The notes: generated from the letters alone by a model not told the origin. A stretch of 64,000 bases of DNA from Anaerospora hongkongensis (GCF_004339805.1 NZ_SLUI01000001.1:1-64000), one strand, 5' to 3'; counted from the stretch's first letter, positions 7,608 to 16,071 are shown. A program made the numbers and translations.

Positions 7608-8693
7608 TTACAGCAACAGCAGCTCCAAAATCCCTTTTTCTAGAAAATTGCGTTTACGCCGTGCCGCATCCTGCTGATCCAGGTCGTCCGTCCTTGGGAA
7701 GCTACGGATGGCCTCCTCCCAAAAGCTTTCCCTGTCCTTCGGCATGTGTACAAAGGTCATCAACAGGCATTCAAAATCCAGCCCCTCCAAAAGCACCCCA
7801 TACCTCACGTCCCATTCCCGCAGGGTATTGATATGCTGCTCCATACTTTCATCATAGAAAAACATGTGAGCATAGGCCAGCCATTTATCCTCCGCCTTGA
7901 ACAAGGTGTAGCGGGTAATCTCTATGCTGGCACCGCCCTCCTCGTCATAAGCCAAAAAGCTTTTCCAGACCTGATAGCCAAAGGGCGCCAGCTTGCTGCG
8001 CAGCACTTCAAAAAAGCATTTGCGGTTCTCCTCCGGGTCTTCTATGCCGATAACTAAGAAGAGCTTGATTGCGTCCGGCTTTTCCTCCTGTTTTACAAAC
8101 AGCTTTTGCGGAATGGTTTCATTCCGATAGCTGCTGTAATGGTAAAAAAGAGGTTCCTGCCCCATGTTATCCCATTCTCCCCAACCAAACTCCGGCGGTA
8201 TCATTCCCTGCTCCAGCGCCAAATCGGTGGTTAGCGCCTCCAGCAGCAGCCGGAGCAAGTGTTCCTCCTCCAACTCACCGGCAAGCTCCAGCGGTGATTC
8301 CCCCGGACGGTATCCCTCCAGCACCTGTGCGCCGAGGGACAATAGCAGCCTTACCAGCTCGCCATCCTTATGCCGGACAGCATATTGTAGGGGCGTGCCG
8401 CCCTCCAGCACCGGCTGCTCCATGGGAAAGCGGTTATGCCCCGCAAGCATACGGATGCACTGGAAGTCTTGCTCAAGCACCGCCTTGACGGGATTTGCCG
8501 AAAGCGCTTCCTCCGTTTGGCATTGCTCCCCGTAGACACGCCGCCAATAGCTCTTATTTCTCTCTCTGCGGCGGAACATAACCCTCTCCATCCACATTGG
8601 GAAAATCTGGCAATCCAGGTTGTCCCACGGATACGCGATCCCAAGCCGTTTCCGCCAAGGGTCCTGACTATGTGACTGATGCTGATCTGTCAT
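7608..8693 (-). CDS. Ankyrin-repeat-containing protein
   Basis: 361 residues, ATG behind AGAGGT. Residues ~95-150 hold two ankyrin repeats: GGTPLQYAVRHKDGELVRLL with LSLGAQ, then GESPLELAGELEEEHLLRLL. Upstream is a helical, strongly basic N-terminus rich in R and W; downstream is a ~200-residue alpha/beta domain I do not recognise. Ankyrin repeats mediate protein-protein contact, so the C-terminal part probably carries the specific activity. No signal peptide. It follows a broken small gene (8779-8964) and probably belongs to the transcript starting at 10283. Confidence 0.8.
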   Translation of the reverse strand: MTDQHQSHSQDPWRKRLGIAYPWDNLDCQIFPMWMERVMFRRRERNKSYWRRVYGEQCQTEEALSANPVKAVLEQDFQCIRMLAGHNRFPMEQPVLEGGTPLQYAVRHKDGELVRLLLSLGAQVLEGYRPGESPLELAGELEEEHLLRLLLEALTTDLALEQGMIPPEFGWGEWDNMGQEPLFYHYSSYRNETIPQKLFVKQEEKPDAIKLFLVIGIEDPEENRKCFFEVLRSKLAPFGYQVWKSFLAYDEEGGASIEITRYTLFKAEDKWLAYAHMFFYDESMEQHINTLREWDVRYGVLLEGLDFECLLMTFVHMPKDRESFWEEAIRSFPRTDDLDQQDAARRKRNFLEKGILELLLL

Positions 8694-8778
8694 AGCTACC
8701 TCTTTTCTTGCACATGAGCAGTTAACGTTGTCTTAAAAAGAATGCAGCAAGCAATTTTCATATTTTCATTGCAAAATA

Positions 8779-8964
8779 TTATTTCGTACCAAAGGTCCTC
8801 GCCCAGGTAACATCCCCGATTGCTTGCTCATAGGGAACGCCAAATGGGGTCAATCCATTCGCAATAGATGCCAGCGACGCTTCGGGGTGTTTTTTGAAAA
8901 ACGCATTGCAAAGCTTATTGAATTATGCCTTGGCCAGTTGCTCTCGCGGTTCACCTTCCTTCAT
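8779..8964 (-). pseudogene. Small gene interrupted by an in-frame stop
   Basis: From ATG at 8964 the frame reads 13 codons (MKEGEPREQLAKA), then TAA, then continues open for 47 codons through FFKKHPEASLASIANGL and PFGVPYEQAIGDVTW to a second TAA. The whole 62-codon frame is uninterrupted except for that single ochre codon. It fills the gap between the genes at 8997 and 8693 and has GGGGGGA upstream. A point nonsense mutation in a small protein of ~61 residues is the simplest reading. Confidence 0.55.
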
Positions 8965-8996
8965 AACCCGATCCCCCCTTTACACAGTCTTTACCG

Positions 8997-10283
8997 TCAG
9001 GTATAAACTTTTGTTGTAATAACCCCGGCAAAAACTCCAGGGCGGAAGGTTCCGCCGATCACGACGGGAAACTCCGGCGACTGGACGATGGCCAATGTCG
9101 CCCGTCCTTTCAGCGTCTCCTTCATCAGCTTGCCGGCGGCCCGGTATGCCTTATAGGCTTTCGGTTCCAGATATTCTTTGTAATAGTCGTTCCTCTGGTT
9201 GGGCCAGAAGGGGCAGTTATACTTGGTAAGCATCGCAGACTTAATTTTCCCCTGCACGGTATGCTCGAGTGTGGTAAAGCAGGACGGCACATAGGCCAGC
9301 TTATCATCATAGCAGACAAGCGGATAATAGCTCCGCTCCCCTTCCGATTCAAGAGCGGTACAACCCCCGTCCCGCAGGATGCTCACCAGGTTCTGCGCAA
9401 AAGCCATCGCGTCCCCCAGGTCCTGCCAGGGCAGCGAATTAGCGGCTGGATCTTTACCGTCCGGAAAGAAGCCGCTGGTATAAAACCGTCCGCCTAGCAG
9501 CTTAAGACACATGACATAGGCAGGGTCTTCTTCTACTACTCCTAAAAAGTTTCGCTGCCAGAGCACAACTTCCGCAATATCGCCAAACCTTTCAATAAAC
9601 CGTGCCTTTGCGAGTGGCATTGAACTGAGGTCCTGGCATTTGGGTGCGGCAACTGCCTCTGTCTCTGTCTTGGCAACTTCCTTCGCCGGTTCTACAGCCG
9701 GGATTGAACCGCCGCTGGCCAGTTCGTCCGCAGCTTTGCTGGTGGCTTCATATTCGGCCAAATCCTGCGGATCGGCAGGCGGCTGAAACTGTTTCACCGC
9801 CTGCAACGCTCCCAGCGGCTCAAGCGGATTTCCCAAGGAACGGCCACTGCCCGTATTTTGTTGTGTGATAATCTTAAAATTCGGCTGTCCAGTCCGTCGA
9901 TTCACGATTTTGGCTACATATAGCACCCAATCATAGGAATCGCTCCACTCTGCTGTTTCTACCCCATCCTTTTGCCGCAACCAACCAATAGGGGAACTGA
10001 CATAACAAGCATACACCGAACCATAGTTGGGGTGAGCATACTGTTTGACCTGAAATAGAGTACGCCTTTTTAGCGCGGCCAAGTGCCGCGGTGCCTCAGC
10101 AAACCACTCTTCACTCGTGTTTAGATCGCGATTTACATTTGTCCGCAGACCTCCGCCATACATCAGGTCGACAAGCTCACGCTGATCTTCATATATATCC
10201 TCGTCACGTTCTTCATAAGAGGCCTTGAAGGCCAAGTATTCCTGCTCAATAAAGTTTTGAATAAAAGCAATCGCTTCGTCCAT
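8997..10283 (-). CDS. Uncharacterised protein, paralogue of 13486-14691
   Basis: 428 residues. I place the start at ATG 10283 (MDEAIAFIQNF) because GGAGG lies just upstream and the upstream in-frame ATG would overlap the regulatory box. N- and C-terminal blocks match the 401-residue protein at 13486. In both, the N-terminal helix is followed by an aromatic beta segment (QVKQYAHPNYGSVYACY against MVRAYEHPEWGVIYRIY), and both end VIGGTF...FAG(V/I)IT. The middle (~residues 190-240) is a low-complexity A/E/P linker. No signal peptide. First gene behind box 3. Confidence 0.75.
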   Translation of the reverse strand: MDEAIAFIQNFIEQEYLAFKASYEERDEDIYEDQRELVDLMYGGGLRTNVNRDLNTSEEWFAEAPRHLAALKRRTLFQVKQYAHPNYGSVYACYVSSPIGWLRQKDGVETAEWSDSYDWVLYVAKIVNRRTGQPNFKIITQQNTGSGRSLGNPLEPLGALQAVKQFQPPADPQDLAEYEATSKAADELASGGSIPAVEPAKEVAKTETEAVAAPKCQDLSSMPLAKARFIERFGDIAEVVLWQRNFLGVVEEDPAYVMCLKLLGGRFYTSGFFPDGKDPAANSLPWQDLGDAMAFAQNLVSILRDGGCTALESEGERSYYPLVCYDDKLAYVPSCFTTLEHTVQGKIKSAMLTKYNCPFWPNQRNDYYKEYLEPKAYKAYRAAGKLMKETLKGRATLAIVQSPEFPVVIGGTFRPGVFAGVITTKVYT

Positions 10284-10344
10284 AACATATCCTCCGTTTA
10301 ATTGTTTTCCGGCAAAAATAAATGCGCAACATGGTTTTTCTGTC

Positions 10345-10410
10345 ATTATAGCGATTTTATATCTTGCTGTATTGTAAAAAAACGACATCCTGCGCCAGGA
10401 TGTCGTTTTT
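10345..10410 (-). promoter_or_regulatory. AraC-type box 3, -10 and terminator-like hairpin
   Basis: Minus strand: ATGTCGTTTTTTTACAATAC, then 22 bp to TATAAT (10350-10345). A perfect 14-bp stem, AAAACGACATCCTG/CAGGATGTCGTTTT at 10379-10409 with a 3-nt loop and a T7 tract, ends inside the box. It has the exact form of an intrinsic terminator for the upstream gene at 10435, so one sequence seems to end one transcript and activate the next. Confidence 0.8.
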
Positions 10411-10434
10411 ATCAATCATATAAGAGCTTACAGT

Positions 10435-11121
10435 TCAGCCATCAACTAACCTATCTGTATCAAGAAAATGAGCCAGCTCCAACCAATTCTCCAGTACGAA
10501 GATGGCTCTTGCCATATCATCTACCGAAATCTTTTTATAAAAGTCCTCATCGTTTTCTTGCTCGACAACCAACGTAAAAAAAGAACTATTGAATTCCTTG
10601 TGATACCGCACGGTGATCTGAATCCAGCCGTACAAATATCTGGCTGCTGAAAAAATGATGTGGCCATTTCTTTCCTCTCCTGGCAGAGCGGCAAACTCCA
10701 TTTTATCCAGGTCCTTTATCCAGTGATTCAGCCTAACCTCCCACCCTGTAGCAATCCGTAGCGGAATCAGACTCTCCCCCTCAGCATAATTAGCCAGCAA
10801 GTCGTTGATCCGTTCAACAATCTCTTGCGAGGAGCGGCTGGCATATTCAAGAACTGGCTCTTCCTCGTCCTTTTTATGAACACAAAGCTCATACTGACCA
10901 GATAAATCCATATCTGGATTCCAGCCGACATCCAAACTAAGTTCTTTATTTAGACGCTGGAGCAGCAACAAATCTTCGGTAAAATACGAATTCAAAGCCC
11001 CTGCTTTTCCCTCTCTTTGCAACGCTTCTTCCAGGGAAACATGACAAAAAGTGTTCCAGGCAACCTTCCAGCCTGCCGGAATAGCAAGCGCAATCTTTTC
11101 GATTTGGCCGTTTTTACTCAT
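10435..11121 (-). CDS. Uncharacterised protein with two tandem ~100-residue domains
   Basis: 228 residues. Start taken at ATG 11121 (MSKNGQIEK), which has GGAGGAG upstream; the open frame extends further but overlaps a decayed Sel1-repeat frame. Domain 1 (residues ~10-110) opens LAIPAGWKVAWNTF and domain 2 (~118-215) opens LRIATGWEVRLNHW, the same signature as the 347-residue protein at 1145, but without its C-terminal extension. Cytoplasmic by lack of signal peptide. Function unknown. The box 3 hairpin follows 26 bp downstream. Confidence 0.75.
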   Translation of the reverse strand: MSKNGQIEKIALAIPAGWKVAWNTFCHVSLEEALQREGKAGALNSYFTEDLLLLQRLNKELSLDVGWNPDMDLSGQYELCVHKKDEEEPVLEYASRSSQEIVERINDLLANYAEGESLIPLRIATGWEVRLNHWIKDLDKMEFAALPGEERNGHIIFSAARYLYGWIQITVRYHKEFNSSFFTLVVEQENDEDFYKKISVDDMARAIFVLENWLELAHFLDTDRLVDG

Positions 11122-11125
11122 CCCG

Positions 11126-11230
11126 TCATCTCTCCTCCCGCAGAACCCGCAGGTTAGCTTCAGCTGCCGCATCGCCCGCTGCTGCCGCTTCTTCCCATAG
11201 CTTGCGGGCTTTTTCTTTATCAACCGGGAC
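11126..11230 (-). pseudogene. Remnant of a Sel1-repeat protein C-terminus
   Basis: An open frame without a start reads LGVPVDKEKARKLWEEAAA, then AGDAAAEANLRVL and a TGA at 11128-11126. This is the second half of a Sel1-like repeat (GVxxDxxKAxxLWxxAAxxGDxxAxxNL). It abuts the truncated WG-repeat gene at 11256 and ends just before the tandem-domain gene start, whose ribosome site lies inside it. A deletion that joined two genes explains it. Confidence 0.6.
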
Positions 11231-11255
11231 ACCAAGCCATGAAAGTAAAACCGGC

Positions 11256-11792
11256 CTAGATTACCAGCCCCTGATTAAATTCGTGCACACTGTCATACTC
11301 AGCCGCAATGGCAATCTGCCCCTCACTGTTCAAAAATCCCCAATGGCCGCCAATCTCAATACCGGCAAACCCTTCTTTGAACAACTGGGCAGAACTTACT
11401 GACGTCGGCATACTGATAAAACTACCTCGGTCTGTGACAAAGCCCCAGTCGTCTTCTGTTTGAACCATGGCCATACCGTCTTGAAAAGGGCTGATCATTT
11501 GGTAAGCCGGCTTGACGACAAAATTCCCCTGTTTGTTAATAAGCCCGAGTTTGCCGGCTTGCCTGACAACGGCTAGGCCGTTTTCGCCAAAGGGTTGGGC
11601 CTCTTCAAATGACGGCACAATAACCCATTTTCCGGTGTGTGGCACGATATAACCATACCGCCAGCCTTCCGGCATTTTTACCGCATATGGATGCAGTTCG
11701 TTTTTTGTTTCTATGACTTTTCCTTTGGATTCGCCGGTAACACCTACTGACAGGCAGGCGGTTAACAACAAACTCAAAACCAGTTTTTTCAT
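11256..11792 (-). pseudogene. Truncated WG-repeat lipoprotein-like gene
   Basis: 178 codons. It is collinear with the first ~178 residues of the 494-residue WG-repeat protein at 20378: same signal peptide (LLLTACLSVG), same blocks (RYGYIVP, SPFQDGMAMVQTE, WGFLN). It stops at EFNQGLVI where the longer protein reads EFENGLAAV and continues with seven more repeats. Only three repeats remain. The product could still be secreted, but the full solenoid is lost. The break abuts the Sel1 remnant at 11230. It faces the AraC gene at 11910 divergently. Confidence 0.7.
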
Positions 11793-11909
11793 TCTCTTCG
11801 CTCCATTTTACACATTTCGTCTTGATGCAATTAAATAAGATTAATTCTAATGACTAAAGACACGATAATAGTTTTGTAAATCTTATTTTGTAAAGGATAG
11901 GCTGTAGCT

Positions 11910-12563
11910 ATGGCATTACGCAATTTATCTGTAACTCCTTCCAATCTTCAATCGATTGGTTTAAATCGTTATATGTACTGGGAAAATACGGTCGGTTCTT
12001 TTTCCACACCGGCAACCACCAGTATCATACTGGGAATTATCACAGAAGGCTCAGGCATCTACAACGGTCATGAATCCAAAGCAGGCGATGTTTTCGCCGG
12101 TGGTTTCAACATGGAACCCCTGTTCGGAATCGGACGCGATGTATCGCTTCTCTTAATCGATATGGATTTCCACCTGTTTTATCAACTTACCGGTCTCTTG
12201 CCATCCATGTGCAGAGAGGTCCTTTTCCTGGAACCGTCAAATACCCTCGCCCGCTGCCGGCAAACCGGTGTTTCTTACCGGGTTTTGCAGCGTGACTTCG
12301 CGCACATGTTAGGCATTACACCCAAGCAATACGCAAATGTTCATCGACTCTATCAGGCTGCAGAATATATCAGGCACCGTCAATTGACTGACGCAGCCTT
12401 TCTTGCCGGTTACTGCGACCAAGCCCATATGACCCGTGAATTCAAACGCCTCTCTGGCTTAACGCCCAATCAGATCAACCAGATGCATCGCATAGGTTCC
12501 AAAATGTTTTTGGCAATAGAGCAAAATGCACGAAAACATCATGCCATTGTCTTACCTTACTAA
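11910..12563 (+). CDS. AraC-family regulator with shortened linker
   Basis: 217 residues, ATG behind AAAGGAT. The N-terminal cupin-like sensor (residues ~15-110, YMYWENTVGSFSTPATTSII...LLLIDMDFHLFYQLTG) and the C-terminal HTH part (YRVLQRDFAHMLGITPKQY, then CDQAHMTREFKRLSGLTPNQ) match the 275-residue regulator at 18839. About 60 residues between sensor and HTH, including part of the first HTH subdomain, are missing here. It is thus either a natural short form or an internal deletion that damages one DNA-binding half. It is encoded alone on the plus strand and is a candidate, weaker than 18839, for reading the six boxes. Confidence 0.85.
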   Translation: MALRNLSVTPSNLQSIGLNRYMYWENTVGSFSTPATTSIILGIITEGSGIYNGHESKAGDVFAGGFNMEPLFGIGRDVSLLLIDMDFHLFYQLTGLLPSMCREVLFLEPSNTLARCRQTGVSYRVLQRDFAHMLGITPKQYANVHRLYQAAEYIRHRQLTDAAFLAGYCDQAHMTREFKRLSGLTPNQINQMHRIGSKMFLAIEQNARKHHAIVLPY

Positions 12564-12567
12564 GTCC

Positions 12568-12607
12568 AAAGTGCTGTCCTATACCATCCCGTATAGGACA
12601 GCACTTT
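12568..12607. terminator. Bidirectional terminator
   Basis: A 17-bp perfect stem, AAAGTGCTGTCCTATAC/GTATAGGACAGCACTTT, with a 6-nt loop. It lies between the convergent AraC gene (stop at 12563) and the minus-strand gene ending at 12644. Confidence 0.85.
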
Positions 12608-12643
12608 ATTATGTCTTTATACTTATGACTAAGGTTCTATTCC

Positions 12644-13486
12644 TCAGTCCGCAGCCATACCAATATACCCTCTTTGGATATTGGCAAGCGAATCGGGCAA
12701 AGCCTCCAGCAGCCACCAGCGCCAGTATCTGCGGTATTTATCAGGTTCTGCTGTCAATACAAATCCCTCCATCTGATAAGGCAGACCTCCGGCATAAGCG
12801 ACGGCCGCATAAAATTCCATGTCTTCATACCAAAACTCAGCCGGAGTATCTTTCTCAAATACATGAGACGCCTGCTCCGGTTTGATAATGCCTTCGCCGG
12901 CAACAACAAGTGATGTGGCAGCAGACAACCCTACCAGTGATTCCGGAAAACGGTGAAGCTGATGCTGGGTGTCTTTCAACCAGGTCTGTTGTGTCCACAG
13001 TCTTGCCTTCTGCCAGTTCTGTTCCCAATCTGCCAGGAGAACCGCTTTATCTCCCCGCGTTTTGGCGCTAGCAACACGATTAAATACATTGATTAAATCA
13101 TCTACTATTGCATCGTCTTGCCAGGCCTGCTTCCACAACGGTTTGACCAGAGCCAGCTGTTTTTCCGCCAGAAATACCCGACTGGAGTTTGCAGGAGGCT
13201 TGCCATAGCGCCCCTGATCATACTCAGACATCTTTTGGTAGATATCGGCACGCAAGCCACGCTCCAGATGGTGGTACGGATGCTTCTCGACACTTTCCAG
13301 CGCTGCGGCAACGGCTTTCCCAAATTCCGGGGTTGTTCTTGCAGCGATGGCCTGAATAATCCGTTGTTCTCCATAAACATCCCTGTCCATATCCTTTATT
13401 TCAACTCCTGTCGCGCCGGAGGCGCTGCAAATTCCTGTTGAAAGAGCCACAATTAAGGTCGTAATTACTAACTTTAATACATTCAT
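12644..13486 (-). CDS. Secreted uncharacterised protein
   Basis: 280 residues from ATG 13486 (MNVLKLVITTLIVALSTG), which overlaps the TGA of the upstream gene by one base (TGATG), so translation is probably coupled. Residues 1-23 form a signal peptide ending in CSASGA-like small residues. The mature part is helical, W/Q/R-rich, and resembles no family I know. It is the third gene of the box 4 unit (15935, 14691, 13486) and the only exported member, so it may act at the cell surface with the two cytoplasmic partners. Confidence 0.7.
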   Translation of the reverse strand: MNVLKLVITTLIVALSTGICSASGATGVEIKDMDRDVYGEQRIIQAIAARTTPEFGKAVAAALESVEKHPYHHLERGLRADIYQKMSEYDQGRYGKPPANSSRVFLAEKQLALVKPLWKQAWQDDAIVDDLINVFNRVASAKTRGDKAVLLADWEQNWQKARLWTQQTWLKDTQHQLHRFPESLVGLSAATSLVVAGEGIIKPEQASHVFEKDTPAEFWYEDMEFYAAVAYAGGLPYQMEGFVLTAEPDKYRRYWRWWLLEALPDSLANIQRGYIGMAAD

Positions 13487-14691
13487 CAGGTCTGTACCTG
13501 GATGGTTATTATGCCAGCAAAAATACTGGTTGCAAATGTACCGCCGATAATAACAGGACACTCAGTTCCAGCCACAATCGTAAATTCCACTAAATCTTTT
13601 AACACAGCCTTCATTTTTCCGTGAACTGTTTTAAAGGCAGCCAAGCTACTTTCGTCCAAATCTTCCGCATAATCTTCGGCAAAATCATCATACCAAAACA
13701 AACACTCCCGGTCGTCTAAGGTGTCATATTTAACCACCGCTCCCGGAGGTACATGGTCATTGGCGGCAAAATCTGGCAAGCCGTCAAGCAGCAAGTCGCC
13801 GCAGTAAACAAAAGGGAAGTATATCGCATCTCCCTCGGATTCAAGTGCAGTGCAGTCAGCTTCCCGTAAAAAACTTACCATTTCTTTGGAAAACTGAACA
13901 GCATCGGCAAGCTCTTGCCAGGGCAGCGATGCTGCAAAGGGGTCTGAACCGTTACAGAAAAAGCCATGGGTAAAAAAGCGCCCCATCAGTAGTTCTAGGC
14001 AACGTGCAAAATACAGATTAGCTGCATTATCCTGCTCAATCATTCCCAACCGCTCCACAACTTTAGGCTTCTCCGGCGCCGTTGCGTTCAGCACCGCCTG
14101 CCGGGCTAACGGCTGCTTAGTGCCAAAGCTTGGGTAATCTATGCCTTCTTCATTGCCATAATCTTCTTGATCTTTTTCTTTAGTAGGTTCAGTAAAGTGC
14201 CATACTCCCGCAAAGATCATGGGCTGCTTGTGAAGCCGCAATCCCTGACTCCACTCCCAGCCTGTATGGCTGTCATTGATTAAGTACTGAGCAATGATTT
14301 TATAGCTTTCAGCCACTTTGGCAATATAATAAGAGAAAAAATACTGGGTTCCTTTTTTCCGGTCTGTTCCAACATAGATCCGATAAATCACGCCCCATTC
14401 CGGATGCTCGTAAGCTCGAACCATAAACAGTTTACGAACAGCTTTGTTCTGCAGTTGTTCTGCCAACTCAGCGAAAGCCGGCTCGCCGGGCTGGCGGGTC
14501 CGCCTAGGGACAGGAGGTTCCCTATCCGGATAAAAAACATCCAGCTTAAAATAGGAGTTCAGTTTGGCAACCTCCTGTTGAAAGCCCTCCTCGTCCAGGT
14601 CTTCCCGGCCCACAGCCATTGTTGCTGCGTACTGGGCCGTTAGAAAGGCCTCAATAAACTCCCTGGCTTCAACCGGTAATTCTTGTATCAT
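13486..14691 (-). CDS. Uncharacterised protein, paralogue of 8997-10283
   Basis: 401 residues. The ATG at 14691 overlaps the upstream stop by 4 bp (ATGA), indicating translational coupling. It shares the start (EFIEAFLTAQYAA helix), the aromatic beta block (MVRAYEHPEWGVIYRIY), the segment LLMGRFFTHGFF...DPFAASLPWQ (LLGGRFYTSGFF...DPAANSLPWQ in the paralogue) and the end VIIGGTFATSIFAGIIT with the protein at 8997. No signal peptide or membrane segment. Middle gene of the box 4 unit. Confidence 0.75.
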   Translation of the reverse strand: MIQELPVEAREFIEAFLTAQYAATMAVGREDLDEEGFQQEVAKLNSYFKLDVFYPDREPPVPRRTRQPGEPAFAELAEQLQNKAVRKLFMVRAYEHPEWGVIYRIYVGTDRKKGTQYFFSYYIAKVAESYKIIAQYLINDSHTGWEWSQGLRLHKQPMIFAGVWHFTEPTKEKDQEDYGNEEGIDYPSFGTKQPLARQAVLNATAPEKPKVVERLGMIEQDNAANLYFARCLELLMGRFFTHGFFCNGSDPFAASLPWQELADAVQFSKEMVSFLREADCTALESEGDAIYFPFVYCGDLLLDGLPDFAANDHVPPGAVVKYDTLDDRECLFWYDDFAEDYAEDLDESSLAAFKTVHGKMKAVLKDLVEFTIVAGTECPVIIGGTFATSIFAGIITIQVQT

Positions 14692-15935
14692 CCAAAGGTT
14701 CCCCCTTCACTGTCCTCTTTACCTATATAAACAATCGATTCAAAAACATTCATCACCCAGGCAATCCAGGCACCGGCTATCCCTTCCAGTTCGACAGCGA
14801 GCGAATGTCCAGATGCCTGCACTCTGCAATTCCACTGCTGTCCGTGTCCTGCACCGGCTTTATAGGTGAACGAATCCAGGCAGAGGTACTTATGGTCCCA
14901 CTGTGTTCGCCAAATTTGCTTGGGCTCAAATACTTCCGTGCCGTCATCGGCAAAAGCATATAAAAACCGGATGTACTTTTCACCGCAATAAAAGGTAATC
15001 GGATAGATGATGTTTTCCTCGTCATCATACTCGGCTTCCATGGTGAACTCACCCGGGATACTCGCGCTCCAGCCCTGCGGCAGCAAATAGCGGATCAGAT
15101 CGTGGCAATAGCCCGCCGGAGTGAATAGGGGCATATCCGGCCCGCCAAAATCCGCCGTTTCACCCGCCAGTTCAGCTAATGCTTTAACTTCCCGCAACGG
15201 GATAGGAATACCGGGATTTCGTTGTCTGGCCTGCTTGAACCGTGCCAGTATGAATCTGGCTTTCTCTGTCCAGCGGCTGTTCCAAAGATCAAAAAGAGCG
15301 GCATTGCGATAATAATACGCCTCTTTACCGGAATGAAACCAAAGAAAATAATTCTGGGCCAGTTCCAGCCAGGCTGATTGGCTGATGATGTCCCTCACCG
15401 CTTCCGCTGTAAAGGCTCCCATCGGTGTAATCAAAAATTCAGTCCGGACAGGCAAACTATTACCATGAGCAGTGAATTCCGCGCTCCGTTCCCAGTCGAA
15501 ATAATGTTGCCCTCCGTATTCAGCCATTGTTTCAAATTGACTGGCCAACCAGCCGATATAATATTGCTGCAAATTGTCAAAATCTCTGTTTTTCCTATAC
15601 CCTGCCGGATCATCAATATTCAAATCAAGCGAGAATACCTTGGCCATATCTTCCAAAAGTTCCACAACGGTTTGATGAAAACCAGGTCCCATCAGCGAAG
15701 TCGGCGCATGGCCCGATAGTTCGCCGGGATTACAATTAAATTCCACCAGACCCTGTCTTTCGCCCAGATAAAGAATGACCTGATCGCCACGTTCGACAAT
15801 ACTATCAAACTCGTATTTACCCGTTAAACCGGACAGATAATCGGACAAAGTCCGGGCAGATAATTCCGCCCCCTCGGCGCGGTGCTGCCCAGTGAAAGTA
15901 ATGCCGACGGAAGTAAATATTATTGTTTCCTTCAC
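14688..15935 (-). CDS. Uncharacterised protein
   Basis: 415 residues with a GTG start behind GGAGGTG. I recognise no family. The N-terminal ~90 residues are beta-rich, the middle is helical and rich in W/Y/F (residues ~120-230), and the C-terminal third is again beta-rich with FYCGEKYIRFLYAF. Cytoplasmic by lack of a signal. First gene of a three-gene, translationally coupled unit directly behind box 4. Confidence 0.7.
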   Translation of the reverse strand: MKETIIFTSVGITFTGQHRAEGAELSARTLSDYLSGLTGKYEFDSIVERGDQVILYLGERQGLVEFNCNPGELSGHAPTSLMGPGFHQTVVELLEDMAKVFSLDLNIDDPAGYRKNRDFDNLQQYYIGWLASQFETMAEYGGQHYFDWERSAEFTAHGNSLPVRTEFLITPMGAFTAEAVRDIISQSAWLELAQNYFLWFHSGKEAYYYRNAALFDLWNSRWTEKARFILARFKQARQRNPGIPIPLREVKALAELAGETADFGGPDMPLFTPAGYCHDLIRYLLPQGWSASIPGEFTMEAEYDDEENIIYPITFYCGEKYIRFLYAFADDGTEVFEPKQIWRTQWDHKYLCLDSFTYKAGAGHGQQWNCRVQASGHSLAVELEGIAGAWIAWVMNVFESIVYIGKEDSEGGTFG

Positions 15936-15966
15936 TATGGCACCTCCAGTTAGAATGGTTGACTAA

Positions 15967-16010
15967 ATTATAATGAAAACAGCACAGACTGTATTGTAAA
16001 AAAGCGACAT
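15967..16010 (-). promoter_or_regulatory. AraC-type box 4 and -10 promoter
   Basis: Minus strand: ATGTCGCTTTTTTACAATAC, 22 bp, TATAAT (15972-15967), 32 bp before the GTG at 15935. No hairpin overlaps this copy; the terminator of the preceding gene lies separately at 16031-16071. Confidence 0.75.
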
Positions 16011-16030
16011 TCCTCTCCCTATAATTAAGA

Positions 16031-16071
16031 AACCTGTTTATGTCTGTTATATAACAGTTCATAAACAGGTT
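16031..16071 (-). terminator. Rho-independent terminator
   Basis: AACCTGTTTATG pairs with CATAAACAGGTT, and an inner CTGTTATATAACAG palindrome extends the stem. It is 12 bp after the DUF2207 gene stop. Confidence 0.75.

Noticed and set aside
8069-8535. Plus-strand frames of 123-139 codons opposite the ankyrin gene
   Set aside because: Proline/serine-rich mirror of a GC-rich coding region; the minus-strand frame has recognisable ankyrin repeats and a ribosome site.
10284-10415. 44-codon N-terminal extension of the 428-residue protein
   Set aside because: It would start inside the box 3 hairpin, upstream of the -10 region; GGAGG precedes ATG 10283.
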